Assembly (NCBI GenBank): GCA_013286655.1
Contig: JABDFG010000023.1
Coordinates: 1-34,298, forward strand
DNA from: Bacteroidota bacterium
Lineage (GTDB): Bacteria; Bacteroidota; Bacteroidia; JABDFU01
Length of the DNA: 34,298 bases
Direction: 5' to 3'
A model generated the notes under the pieces. It did no database searches, was not told where the DNA came from, and worked only from the letters and a program-made list of their open reading frames with translations. The position numbers and the translations under genes were made by a program. Below, piece after piece: positions 26,096 to 33,855 of the stretch (positions are counted from its first letter, which is position 1; every line of letters starts with the position of its first letter).

Positions 26096-27007
26096 TTATT
26101 GGTTGATTTCTTTACCTGGATTTGACGTGTGCACGCCTCCGGTATGAACTGCAATAATTTTTTCCCCTTTCTGGAAAAAACCTTTCCCAATCAGGTCATA
26201 AATGCCAAACATCATTTTTGAGGTATATACCCTGTCGAGTGGAATGGTATGTTGTCTTTCAAAGTGCTTTACAAAATCGATTAGTTCAGAAGTTGATTTG
26301 GCATAACCTCCGAAGTGATAATTTGTCTGGATGATGAATTGTTCTTCAGCGCTTTTCATTTCAAGTTTCTGTTCTTTCCGGAATCTGTTTACTTCCTCTT
26401 TCAGGAATTCGCCTCCTTTCAAAGCAGAAAATCCAATTGCTTTCTGGTCGGGTTTCAAAGATAAAGTGATGCCAGCCAGTGTTGCTCCTGTACCGCAGGA
26501 GCAACAGACATAATTGAAATCCCCTATGTTATTCATTATTTCCATACATCCTTTTACACCCGGAAAATTGGATCCGCCTTCCGGCACCAGGTAAAATTCA
26601 CCGAATTGCTGATGAAGATTCCGGATGAATACTTGGGATTCTTTATTTTTATAACTTGTCCTGTCTATAAAATGTAATTGCATACCGCAATTCTCGGCGA
26701 AGGTTAATACCGAATTAAGTTCAGGAGTTGGCTCACCCCGGATAATTCCTATGGAAGAAAAGCCAAACTCTTTGCAGGCGGCGGCTGTGGCATAAATATG
26801 ATTAGACCAGGCACCTCCGAATGTCAGGATAGTTTTCTGCCCCAGTTTTTTAGCCTCTTGTAGATTGTATTTCAATTTGAACCATTTATTGCCACTGATC
26901 GTTGGGTGATTGAGGTACAATGGATATAGGAATAATTCTACTCCATACTGAGTAAATAAGGGATCATTTAACTCGATCAGGGGAAGCGGTTCCGGGAGGG
27001 TGGACAT
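26096..27007 (-). CDS. PLP-dependent ACC deaminase / D-cysteine desulfhydrase-family enzyme
   Basis: A 303-aa cytosolic fold-type II PLP enzyme. SGNKWFKLKYN at 39-49 holds the Schiff-base lysine K41, GGAWSNHIYATAAA near 64-77 contacts the cofactor and substrate, GEPTPELNS follows, PEGGSNFPGVKGC near 140, and CSCGTGATLAG near 170 binds the PLP phosphate. Family members deaminate 1-aminocyclopropane-1-carboxylate or break down D-cysteine; sequence reading alone cannot decide, and in non-plant-associated Bacteroidetes the D-cysteine activity is more common. It diverges from the DUF5522 gene with only 26 bases between start codons. Confidence 0.88.
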   Translation of the reverse strand: MSTLPEPLPLIELNDPLFTQYGVELFLYPLYLNHPTISGNKWFKLKYNLQEAKKLGQKTILTFGGAWSNHIYATAAACKEFGFSSIGIIRGEPTPELNSVLTFAENCGMQLHFIDRTSYKNKESQVFIRNLHQQFGEFYLVPEGGSNFPGVKGCMEIMNNIGDFNYVCCSCGTGATLAGITLSLKPDQKAIGFSALKGGEFLKEEVNRFRKEQKLEMKSAEEQFIIQTNYHFGGYAKSTSELIDFVKHFERQHTIPLDRVYTSKMMFGIYDLIGKGFFQKGEKIIAVHTGGVHTSNPGKEINQ

Positions 27008-27033
27008 GTTTCAAAAATACCTAATTTTAAGGT

Positions 27034-27237
27034 ATGACGGAGTTCTCCAATAAGCCGCAACTTGAACCGGAAGATTTTTATTACAATGAAGATGGTTACC
27101 TTGTTTTTACCGAGAAGTATTTGTTAAAACGTGGTTATTGTTGCCAGAATGGATGTAAGCACTGTCCTTATGGATTTGACAAACGTTCGGGAAGGATAGT
27201 AAAGAAAAGTAATGCAGGTAGCGATGGGCCTAACTAG
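27034..27237 (+). CDS. DUF5522 small cysteine-motif protein
   Basis: A 67-aa protein with the motif CCQNGCKHCPYGF: C36, C37, C41 and C44 form a CCx3Cx2C cluster suited to a metal (Zn or Fe-S). The lead-in EDFYYNEDGYLVFTEKYLLK is the conserved DUF5522 body. The function is unknown. It starts at ATG 27034, with AAGGT directly ahead, and its end overlaps the urocanate hydratase start by up to 26 bases, so the two are translationally linked. Confidence 0.85.
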   Translation: MTEFSNKPQLEPEDFYYNEDGYLVFTEKYLLKRGYCCQNGCKHCPYGFDKRSGRIVKKSNAGSDGPN

Positions 27238-29203
27238 TTTTCAAAAAATGGTACTGGAGGGAATCCCTCTTAGATTGCCAGCATTAAGACCCTATGATAT
27301 TTCTGTTAATCACGCCCCAAAGCGTAAGGATATTTTAACAGCTGATGAAAAAAAGCTTGCTTTAAGGAATGCCTTACGGTATTTTGATAAACGGCATCAT
27401 GCGGTACTACTTAAAGAATTTGCAGAAGAATTGAACGCATTTGGACGTATTTATATGCATCGTTTCCGTCCGGATTATAAGATCTATGCCCGTCCTGTTG
27501 GTGAGTACCCTTGTAAATCTAAACAGGCAGCTGCTATCATGCACATGCTGAGTAATAACCTGGATGAAGTAGTCGCGCAACACCCGCATGAACTGATCAC
27601 ATATGGAGGGAATGGAGCCGTGTTTCAAAACTGGGCCCAATACTTGCTTACGATGAAGTACCTGGCGGAAATGACGAATGAACAAACGCTTGTTTTGTAT
27701 TCAGGTCATCCGATGGGTCTCTTCCCTTCACACAAGGATGCTCCACGCGTGGTGGTTACGAACGGGATGATGGTGCCGAATTACAGTAAGCCGGATGATT
27801 GGGAACGTTTTAATGCACTGGGGGTTACTCAGTATGGGCAAATGACGGCAGGTTCGTTCATGTATATAGGGCCACAGGGGATCGTACATGGAACAACCAT
27901 TACCATACTCAATGCCGGCAGAAAATTTGTGAAAGGAAAAACCGATTTAGCAGGAACTGTTTTCGTAAGTGCAGGTTTGGGTGGCATGAGTGGGGCACAG
28001 CCCAAGGCGGCAAAAATTGCGGGAGTTATTGGAGTAATTGCTGAAATCAACCCAATGGCAATCCAAACCCGGTATTCACAGGGATGGGTGGATGAAGTTT
28101 ACAAAGATCTGGAAGAGCTGATCAGTCGGATCGTGAAAGCAAAAAGTGGAAAGGAAGCGGTATCACTTGCTTACCAGGGAAATGTAGTTGATCTATGGGA
28201 AAAGCTCGTGGAGAAAAACGTAAAGGTTGAATTGGGAACGGATCAGACTTCTTTGCATAATCCTTTCTCCGGTGGGTATTACCCAGTGGGCCTCTCGTTG
28301 GAGGAGTCAAAAAGGATGATGGCAGAACGACCGGAACAATTTAAAAAAGAAGTTCAAAGATCCCTCCTGCGGCATGTTGCCTCCATCCGCAAAATGAGAA
28401 GCCGGGGCATGTATTTTTTTGATTATGGAAACGCTTTTTTACTGGAAGTAGCCAGAGCAGGAGCGGATGTTTCAGGGTATCCTTCGTATGTTCAGGATAT
28501 TTTAGGTCCGATGTATTTTGATTATGGTTTTGGACCTTTTCGCTGGGTATGCACATCTGCGAATCCTAAGGATCTGGAGTTAACAGATAAAATAGCCCAA
28601 GGTGTTCTGGAGAAAATGAGGTCATCTGCACCTAAAGAAATCAAACGACAGTTGACGGATAATATTCATTGGATCAAAGAAGCTCAGAAGAATAAATTGG
28701 TTGTCGGTTCCCAGGCGAGGATACTATATGCCGATGCAGAAGGAAGAATGAAAATTGCAACAGCTTTCAACAGAGCTATTCGATTAAAAAAAATCTCGGC
28801 TCCCATTGTATTGGGCCGTGATCATCACGATGTTTCGGGAACCGATTCACCTTACCGGGAAACCGCTAACATCCATGATGGTTCTCAGTTCACCGCTGAT
28901 ATGGCGGTGCATAATTTTGCAGGAGATGCATTTCGGGGAGCAACCTGGGTATCCCTCCACAATGGTGGTGGAGTAGGTTGGGGTGAAGTAATCAATGGAG
29001 GTTTTGGTCTGGTCTTGGATGGCAGCAAGGATGCGGACCGTAAGTTGAAGTCCATGTTGTTCTGGGATGTGAATAATGGGATTGCCCGCCGGAGCTGGGC
29101 CAGGAATCCGGAAGCCGTCTTCGCGATTAAACGAGCGATGAAGCTGGAAAAAAAGTTGAAAGTTACATTGCCGAATTTGGTGGACGATCAGTTGTTTACC
29201 TGA
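27212..29203 (+). CDS. hutU: Urocanate hydratase
   Basis: Urocanase converts urocanate to imidazolonepropionate, the second step of histidine breakdown, with a tightly bound NAD. The 663-aa frame matches the family along its length: YDISVNHAPKRKDIL, HAVLLKEFAEEL, TYGGNGAVFQNWAQYLLTMK, YSGHPMGLFPSHKDAPRVVV, QMTAGSFMYIGPQGIVHGTT, the NAD-region FVSAGLGGMSGAQ near 250-262, GTDQTSLHNPFSGGYYP, GRDHHDVSGTDSPYRETANI near 536, and WVSLHNGGGVGWGEVINGGF. In-frame ATGs at 27212, 27224 and 27248 are possible starts; 27224 (MGLTSFQKMVLEGIP, with AGG just ahead) fits homologue length well. No hutH, hutI or hutG is nearby, so the pathway is split across the genome. The stop overlaps pheT by 8 bases. Confidence 0.95.
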   Translation: MQVAMGLTSFQKMVLEGIPLRLPALRPYDISVNHAPKRKDILTADEKKLALRNALRYFDKRHHAVLLKEFAEELNAFGRIYMHRFRPDYKIYARPVGEYPCKSKQAAAIMHMLSNNLDEVVAQHPHELITYGGNGAVFQNWAQYLLTMKYLAEMTNEQTLVLYSGHPMGLFPSHKDAPRVVVTNGMMVPNYSKPDDWERFNALGVTQYGQMTAGSFMYIGPQGIVHGTTITILNAGRKFVKGKTDLAGTVFVSAGLGGMSGAQPKAAKIAGVIGVIAEINPMAIQTRYSQGWVDEVYKDLEELISRIVKAKSGKEAVSLAYQGNVVDLWEKLVEKNVKVELGTDQTSLHNPFSGGYYPVGLSLEESKRMMAERPEQFKKEVQRSLLRHVASIRKMRSRGMYFFDYGNAFLLEVARAGADVSGYPSYVQDILGPMYFDYGFGPFRWVCTSANPKDLELTDKIAQGVLEKMRSSAPKEIKRQLTDNIHWIKEAQKNKLVVGSQARILYADAEGRMKIATAFNRAIRLKKISAPIVLGRDHHDVSGTDSPYRETANIHDGSQFTADMAVHNFAGDAFRGATWVSLHNGGGVGWGEVINGGFGLVLDGSKDADRKLKSMLFWDVNNGIARRSWARNPEAVFAIKRAMKLEKKLKVTLPNLVDDQLFT

Positions 29204-31640
29204 TTACTGCGCCCGCCTTTTCCGTGTACGCTTTCATTAACCGTTCCATAATTTTTTCTATCTGGATGTCCGTGAGGGTTTCGTTCTCATCTTGTAAAAT
29301 AAAACTGAGAGCATAGGATTTTTTGCCTGTTTCCAGCTTATCCCCCTGATAAACATCGAAAATATTCACTTCCTTCAAAAGTTTTCGTTCCGTTTGAAAA
29401 GCAATCTGCTCAAGTTGCTCGTACGAAACTTGTCGATTGAGCATCAATGCCAGGTCACGACGGACGGTTTGGGATTTAGGAATTTCTTTAACGGCCGTTT
29501 TTTGTTTTTTGATAAGTTCAAGAATAATATCCCAGTTAAAATCGGCATAAAATACCTCTTGCCGGATATCAAATGGCTTTAATAAGACCTTCTTGATTTT
29601 CCCAAATGTAAGAACCTGTTTCTTTCCTGAAAACCCGGAAATATTTTCAGTTAATAATCCGTTCGGATTCGTTTCGTATTTTAGATCGTTCAGGCCAAGG
29701 CGCGTTAACAGGAGCGTGGTGTATCCCTTCAGGGAATAAAAGTTGCTTTCCCTGGATTGACCGTTCCAATTTTCCTTTTCCTTTTTCCCGGTGAGAAAAA
29801 GTGACAAGTGTTTGTTTTCTCTACACTTACCTTCGGCGGTTTTTAAATAACTTTTTCCGAATTCATAAAATTTGAGGTCCTGATTTTTGCGGTTGATGTT
29901 ATAGGATATGGCTTCGAGCCCACTGAATAACAATGTTCTTCGTAAAATTCCAAGATCAGAACTCAAAGGGTTCAAAAGTTCAATCGTTGAGGATTTGTCG
30001 AATTCGTCGATGCCGCCAGTGTAGGTTGCTTTGGTTAACGAGTTAGTAAGGATTTCATGGAATCCGTTATTGCTAAGCAGTTCTGATAGGAGATCCTGCG
30101 TTTTTTCAGGATCAGGTTGTGCAGAGTAGGATAGGGAAGAACGAAGATGAGTAGGAAGTTCTATGTTGTTATACCCATAAATCCGAACTATTTCTTCAAT
30201 TACATCTACTTCCCGTTTCACATCTACTTTAAACGGAGGAACGGCAAGAAGCAGTGCATCCGGGCCTTCGCTGATGATTTCTATGCCCAGTGAAATTAAA
30301 ATATTCCGAATAAGCTTTCTGTCTATTTCCTTTCCGATAAGTTCATCACAGTTTTTATAAGACAAGGCTATTTTAAAGGATTCCACTTTAGTCGGATAGA
30401 TATCGATAATATCGGAAGATAGTTGGCCGCCTGCAATTTCTTTAATCAGCATGGCTGCACGTTTAAGGGCATATACCGTGATTGTAGGATCTGTTCCACG
30501 TTCAAAACGGAAAGAAGCATCGGTTTTAAGTCCGTGTCGTTTGGCTGTTTTGCGGATGTGAACGGGGTCAAAGCAAGCGCTTTCTAAAAAGAGGTTCCTG
30601 GTCTTTTCAGTGATACCCGATTCAAGTCCTCCGAAAATCCCGGCTATACACATTGGATCGGTGACATTGCAGATCATGAGGTCCTCATTGTTCAATTCTC
30701 TTTCAATTCCATCCAGCGTTTTGAATTTCGTTTTTGCCGGCATTTTTTTTACGATCACTTTTTCTCCGGTAATTTTGTCAGAGTCAAAGGCATGTAAAGG
30801 CTGGCCCAATTCATGGAGAACAAAATTGCTAATGTCTACAATGTTATTAATGGGTTTTAGTCCAATTGCTTTAAGCCGGATCTTTAGCCAGTCAGGAGAA
30901 TCCGTAACATTCACTCCCGTAATGCTGATGCCCGAATAACGCGGACAAGCAGCGGGATCTTCTACACGAACGTCTATCTTTTTTTCTGTAGTGTCATTCG
31001 AAAATGTTTTTACATCCGGTAGTTCGAGTTCTAAAGGAGTGGTGTTATTCTGCAAAGCCTGGTAATTGAAGAAAGCGGCCAGATCACGTGCAACCCCGAT
31101 ATGAGATGCAGCGTCGGCCCGGTTTGGAGTAAGGCCAATTTCAAATACCTGATCATCTTCCAGTTTGAAATGCGTTTTAGCCGGAATTCCGATGATAGCC
31201 GATTTATCCAGTACCAGGATTCCTTCATGTGAATTTCCTAAACCAATTTCATCCTCGGCGCAGATCATTCCTTCTGAAATCTGCCCACGGATCTTTGATT
31301 TTTTTATTTCAAAAGGCTCTCCGTTTGTAGGGTAAAGCAAAGAGCCGATAGTGGCAACAAGAACCTTCTGGCCTGTTTCTACATTTGTCGCACCGCAAAC
31401 AATATTCAGCAATGTTCCTGTCCCAACATCAACTGTGGTTATATTCAGACGGTCTGCATCAGGATGTTTTTCTTTGCTTTTTACTTCTCCAACAACAATA
31501 CCCTTCAATCCACCTTTAATGGGACTGATTAATTCGATGGCTTCTACTTCCAGTCCGCAGTCTGTAAGAATTTCCGACACCTCTTTGGCTGGCAGGTTAA
31601 TATTGAGATACGTTTTTAACCAATTGTAAGATATTTTCAT
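29196..31640 (-). CDS. pheT: Phenylalanine-tRNA ligase beta subunit
   Basis: An 814-aa subunit that with PheS charges tRNA-Phe. Residues 1-38 are MKISYNWLKTYLNINLPAKE and onward; about 40-150 is the EMAP-type tRNA-binding OB domain (KHPDADRLNITTVDVG, NIVCGATNVETGQKV). B3/B4 follows (VDISNFVLHELGQPLHAFD, FKTLDGIERELNN, AGIFGGLESGITEKT, RFERGTDP), then B5 near 400-480 (DVIEEIVRIYGYNNIELP), a degenerate synthetase core (NNGFHEILTNSL, LLNPLSSDLGILRRTLL), and the C-terminal FDX-ACB domain (IPKSQTVRRDLALMLN, LTDIQIEKIMERLMKAY). Length is normal. pheS is not in the window. The leader holds a 7-bp inverted repeat (TTATATC 31660-31666, GATATAA 31689-31695) but no Phe-rich leader peptide. Confidence 0.96.
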   Translation of the reverse strand: MKISYNWLKTYLNINLPAKEVSEILTDCGLEVEAIELISPIKGGLKGIVVGEVKSKEKHPDADRLNITTVDVGTGTLLNIVCGATNVETGQKVLVATIGSLLYPTNGEPFEIKKSKIRGQISEGMICAEDEIGLGNSHEGILVLDKSAIIGIPAKTHFKLEDDQVFEIGLTPNRADAASHIGVARDLAAFFNYQALQNNTTPLELELPDVKTFSNDTTEKKIDVRVEDPAACPRYSGISITGVNVTDSPDWLKIRLKAIGLKPINNIVDISNFVLHELGQPLHAFDSDKITGEKVIVKKMPAKTKFKTLDGIERELNNEDLMICNVTDPMCIAGIFGGLESGITEKTRNLFLESACFDPVHIRKTAKRHGLKTDASFRFERGTDPTITVYALKRAAMLIKEIAGGQLSSDIIDIYPTKVESFKIALSYKNCDELIGKEIDRKLIRNILISLGIEIISEGPDALLLAVPPFKVDVKREVDVIEEIVRIYGYNNIELPTHLRSSLSYSAQPDPEKTQDLLSELLSNNGFHEILTNSLTKATYTGGIDEFDKSSTIELLNPLSSDLGILRRTLLFSGLEAISYNINRKNQDLKFYEFGKSYLKTAEGKCRENKHLSLFLTGKKEKENWNGQSRESNFYSLKGYTTLLLTRLGLNDLKYETNPNGLLTENISGFSGKKQVLTFGKIKKVLLKPFDIRQEVFYADFNWDIILELIKKQKTAVKEIPKSQTVRRDLALMLNRQVSYEQLEQIAFQTERKLLKEVNIFDVYQGDKLETGKKSYALSFILQDENETLTDIQIEKIMERLMKAYTEKAGAVIR

Positions 31641-31733
31641 TTTACGTTCTATTTGTTTTTTATATCAGGAAACAGCACAGGCGATCCGGATATAATCATT
31701 CAGAACCTAAAAATAGCTTAATTTTTTAAAAGA

Positions 31734-31865
31734 TTACCTGTCCAGCCAGTCTATGGAAGGACGCCTACTCTGTTTGTGCTTTGTCAAATGGCCGCCATGA
31801 TAGGTAGTTTTGCAACTAACAACGAATAGTATTAGAACTACTTTTAATAAACTCAGGAATTTCAT
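31734..31865 (-). CDS. 43-residue lipoprotein (small, unrecognised)
   Basis: Read by hand on the minus strand from ATG 31865 to TAA 31736-31734. The 43-aa product starts MKFLSLLKVVLILFVVSC, a lipoprotein signal with lipobox VVSC and lipidated C18, followed by a 25-residue mature part rich in K, R, H and W (KTTYHGGHLTKHKQ, then SRRPSIDWLDR). An unusually strong Shine-Dalgarno, GGGAGGAAA, stands directly ahead of the ATG; most genes here lack one. The gene lies in the 422-base space between pheT and the PEBP gene, both on the same strand. I recognise no family. The lipobox, ribosome site and hairpin leader together argue that it is real. The space between its stop and pheT (31641-31733) shows only the weak inverted repeat described under pheT. 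Confidence 0.6.
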   Translation of the reverse strand: MKFLSLLKVVLILFVVSCKTTYHGGHLTKHKQSRRPSIDWLDR

Positions 31866-31878
31866 TTTCCTCCCTTCT

Positions 31879-31911
31879 CGTTAAAAGCATAACACACTTT
31901 GTTATTTAACG
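31879..31911 (-). promoter_or_regulatory. Hairpin in the leader of the 43-aa lipoprotein
   Basis: Two nested inverted repeats: CGTTAAA (31879-31885) pairs with TTTAACG (31905-31911), and TAACA (31890-31894) pairs with TGTTA (31900-31904), with a 5-base loop and a 4-base bulge. The 12-bp stem ends 5 bases before the GGGAGGAAA ribosome site, so as RNA it could control translation; as DNA it could be an operator. There is no U-run on the minus strand, so it is not a terminator. Confidence 0.4.
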
Positions 31912-31918
31912 GAATCGA

Positions 31919-31934
31919 CTGTAAAATGTTACAG
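31919..31934. repeat. Inverted repeat, operator-like
   Basis: CTGTAA (31919-31924), AATG, TTACAG (31929-31934): perfect 6-bp arms, 7 bases upstream of the hairpin that leads the 43-aa lipoprotein. The rest of 31935-32062, up to the PEBP stop, shows no gene or clear promoter. Confidence 0.35.
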
Positions 31935-32062
31935 GCAAGAGAGGTAGAAAAAAACAGTCCAGTCAGTATATGTGTTGCATATTCCGCCCGAAAATATCAA
32001 AAGAGGCTAAAAGGGAGATTTGCTAACCTTTAGACTAGTTCTACTGGGTTTACTCAGGACCC

Positions 32063-32557
32063 CTATTTTTCCGCGTGGAGTTGTTTTTTATACATTCCTG
32101 TTAATTCACCGAAGGCAATAATATGCCCTTTCATTGCCCTTTCAAGCGCCTTTTTGTCAGTTCCGACAGGCAAATCAAGCATACTATCCAAGGCATAAAC
32201 TTTGAAATGATAATGATGCGTGCCACTTGGAGGACAAGGACCTGTGTATTTATTCTCTTTCTTTCCATTTTCTCCCTGTGTACCTGGAGTGCTTCCTTCA
32301 TCAATTTGAGCAAGAGGTGGAATATTCCACATTATCCAATGATCAAAAGTTCCTTTGGGGGCGTCCGGATCATCCACAACCAATGCTATACTTTGAGTTG
32401 TTTTTGGAATATCCCCAATAGTTAGTGGAGGATTTATATTTAACCCGTCGCAAGTATATTTGGATGGGATAAAATCTTTATCCTTGAAAGCAGGTGATTT
32501 TACAGTTAGCGTTGCATTTACTGCAATTGCCAGGAAACCTAAAATGAATGAGTTCAT
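32063..32557 (-). CDS. YbhB/YbcL family (PEBP, Raf kinase inhibitor-like) protein
   Basis: A 164-aa protein of the phosphatidylethanolamine-binding fold. Signatures: SPAFKDKDFIPSKYTCDGLN, INPPLTI, LVVDDPDAPKGTFDHWIMWN near 60-79 and YTGPCPPSGTHHYHFKVYAL near 104-123, which form the ligand pocket. Residues 1-16 (MNSFILGFLAIAVNAT) look like a signal peptide, so it is probably periplasmic. Bacterial members have no settled function. It starts at ATG 32557 and diverges from the DUF6526 gene across 240 bases. Confidence 0.92.
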   Translation of the reverse strand: MNSFILGFLAIAVNATLTVKSPAFKDKDFIPSKYTCDGLNINPPLTIGDIPKTTQSIALVVDDPDAPKGTFDHWIMWNIPPLAQIDEGSTPGTQGENGKKENKYTGPCPPSGTHHYHFKVYALDSMLDLPVGTDKKALERAMKGHIIAFGELTGMYKKQLHAEK

Positions 32558-32647
32558 AGTTTTTATTTTTTATGATTATTACATCAGCATGTAAAACAAA
32601 AGATAGGCCGCAAAAAAGAAAATCCTGGTCCGTTTTATCCATTATAG

Positions 32648-32659
32648 GCCAATATTGGC
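32648..32659. promoter_or_regulatory. Perfect 12-bp palindrome between divergent genes
   Basis: GCCAATATTGGC is a perfect palindrome 91 bases upstream of the PEBP start and 139 bases upstream of the DUF6526 start, the form expected of a dimeric regulator site. Nothing else in 32558-32797 is clear except TTTACA (32774-32779) and TGTAAA (32793-32798) flanking the DUF6526 start. Confidence 0.3.
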
Positions 32660-32797
32660 TTTTCGGAGCTTTGGGAATAAAATACATTCTGTAAACCCAG
32701 CCGGCAGATGGAGAAATAGTCAATATATTGGGAAAAATAATCCACGATCGGTTTCTGAACGTAATTCCATACCTTTACATTTTAAAAACGTATGTAA

Positions 32798-33241
32798 ATG
32801 GAAATACAAAATTTTCAGAATCACAGCACCATTCATTCACCGAAAACACGTTCTCAAAATGTGTTCTACATAATCGTAATCACCTTAACTGTTTTTGCAA
32901 TTGCAAATCTATGTCATGCCATAATAGTGAGCAGTGGTCGGGTTTATGCTTTGTTCTTTGTTTTAATAAGTATAGCCTTTATTTCGGGTTATTTTACTTT
33001 CCGCTCTTTTTCGCTCAAAGCACAAGACCGTGCAATAAGGGCAGAGGAAAATCTGCGGCATTTTGTATTGACAGGAAAACTATTAGACAAAAGCCTTACA
33101 ATAAGCCAAATTATCGGCTTGCGGTTCGCTTCCGATGAAGAATTCTTGGGGCTCGCTGAAAGGGCTGTAAAAGAAAAGCTTAGCAGCACAGACATAAAGA
33201 AAGCAGTTAAAACCTGGCGGGCCGATAATCATCGTGCGTGA
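32798..33241 (+). CDS. DUF6526-family membrane protein
   Basis: A 147-aa protein. It opens EIQNFQNHSTIHSP, close to the QNYKNH-type start I associate with DUF6526. Two membrane segments follow at about 23-45 (VFYIIVITLTVFAIANLCHAII) and 49-69 (VYALFFVLISIAFISGYFTF). The cytoplasmic tail (about 75-147) is helical and charged: AEENLRHFVLTGKLLDKSLT, QIIGLRFASDEEFLGLAERA, DIKKAVKTWRADNHRA. Function is unknown. It starts at ATG 32798 and stops 4 bases before the broken gene at 33246. Confidence 0.75.
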   Translation: MEIQNFQNHSTIHSPKTRSQNVFYIIVITLTVFAIANLCHAIIVSSGRVYALFFVLISIAFISGYFTFRSFSLKAQDRAIRAEENLRHFVLTGKLLDKSLTISQIIGLRFASDEEFLGLAERAVKEKLSSTDIKKAVKTWRADNHRA

Positions 33242-33245
33242 CAAA

Positions 33246-33435
33246 ATGAAAATCGTAAAAGTATCCTATACCACTAAACCTGAATATGCAGGGCATAATG
33301 CAGAAAATACAGAAAATTCTATTGGAATTGCCCAGCTTTAAACACTTTCAGGAACAACTTAAATTAAGCGTCCCTGAAGTCCCGCCTAAACAGGAATTCT
33401 TAACATTAGTTGGAGCGTCAAATCCTGTTTTTTAA
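33246..33435 (+). pseudogene. Broken small protein gene (internal deletion plus frameshift)
   Basis: The first frame from ATG 33246 reads MKIVKVSYTTKPEYAGHN and stops at 33339-33341 after 31 codons. From about 33300 a second frame reads KIQKILLELPSFKHFQEQL, then KLSVPEVPPKQEFLTLVGAS, ending at TAA 33433-33435. I know a Bacteroidetes family of about 95 aa that begins MKIVKVTYTTKPEY and ends with an LPSFKxFQEQL...PPK...LTLVG tail, probably a dimeric alpha/beta-barrel (ABM-like) protein. Here both ends are present but the middle (about 40 residues) is missing and the halves are out of frame. A repeated ATGCAG (33287-33292 and 33298-33303 or so) lies near the junction. The gene is probably dead. 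Confidence 0.7.
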
Positions 33436-33442
33436 CTGGTCG

Positions 33443-33601
33443 TCATAGCGCCAAATGAAGCTTCGGTACGTTATGCGCTTCTCCTCCCTTCGGCGCTTGA
33501 ATCTGATATACTCTTGCTGCCCCTGAATTTAACTGCACCTGTGAATTATATAACTTTTTCCTGCCGTCATGTAATTTCCATTGGTCCTTAGTTTCGGACA
33601 T
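33443..33601 (-). other. Possible 52-aa ORF within a putative dispersed element
   Basis: On the minus strand an open frame from ATG 33601 to TGA 33445-33443 reads MSETKDQWKLHDGRKKLYNS at the start and ends NVPKLHLAL. The opposite strand is also open over most of the same stretch (VVIAPNEASVRYALLLPSAL), and a further minus frame is open at 33420-33528. Frames open on both strands are more typical of a repeat element than of a gene. I found no family for any of them. The rest of 33436-33630 holds no other clear feature. Confidence 0.2.
33447..33497. repeat. Nested hairpin, REP-like
   Basis: AGCGCC (33447-33452) pairs with GGCGCT (33492-33497), and inside it GAAGC (33457-33461) pairs with GCTTC (33477-33481), with a 15-base loop. 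Its GC-rich arms stand out from the AT-rich surroundings. It sits just downstream of the broken gene and upstream of csbD. It could be a terminator-like or interspersed repeat. Confidence 0.35.
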
Positions 33602-33630
33602 TTGTTGCTGAAAAACTTAATTAAACACTC

Positions 33631-33819
33631 ATGGGGAATTTAACTGAATTAGCTGGAAACTGGAACGAGGTAAAAGGAAAGTTGAAGCAAAAATTTGCTA
33701 TGCTGACAGACAGTGATTTGCTATTTGTGGAGGGTAAGGGAGATGAGATGCTGGGTAGACTTCAATCTAAACTTGGTAAGACAAAAGAACAAATACAAAG
33801 GATAATTTCTGATTTATAA
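33631..33819 (+). CDS. CsbD-family stress protein
   Basis: A 62-aa soluble protein of the CsbD group. The body LAGNWNEVKGKLKQKFAMLT (7-26) and DSDLLFVEGKGDEMLGRLQS (27-46) followed by KLGKTKEQIQ is the family pattern: two helices around the WNEVKGKLKQKF and GRLQSKLGKT motifs. Members are induced by general stress in many bacteria, but the molecular role is not known. It starts at ATG 33631; the lipoprotein gene follows 36 bases later in the same direction. Confidence 0.9.
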   Translation: MGNLTELAGNWNEVKGKLKQKFAMLTDSDLLFVEGKGDEMLGRLQSKLGKTKEQIQRIISDL

Positions 33820-33855
33820 ATCAGGAACGATAGTAATAAATGAAATGTATTAAAA

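Noticed and set aside
27212-29203. A complete histidine utilisation operon
   Set aside because: Only hutU is present; the amidohydrolases at 15334 and 18345 carry signal peptides and are not HutI.
31641-31733. Phe-rich leader peptide for pheT
   Set aside because: A 16-codon frame in the leader has a single Phe and no terminator-antiterminator pattern is visible.
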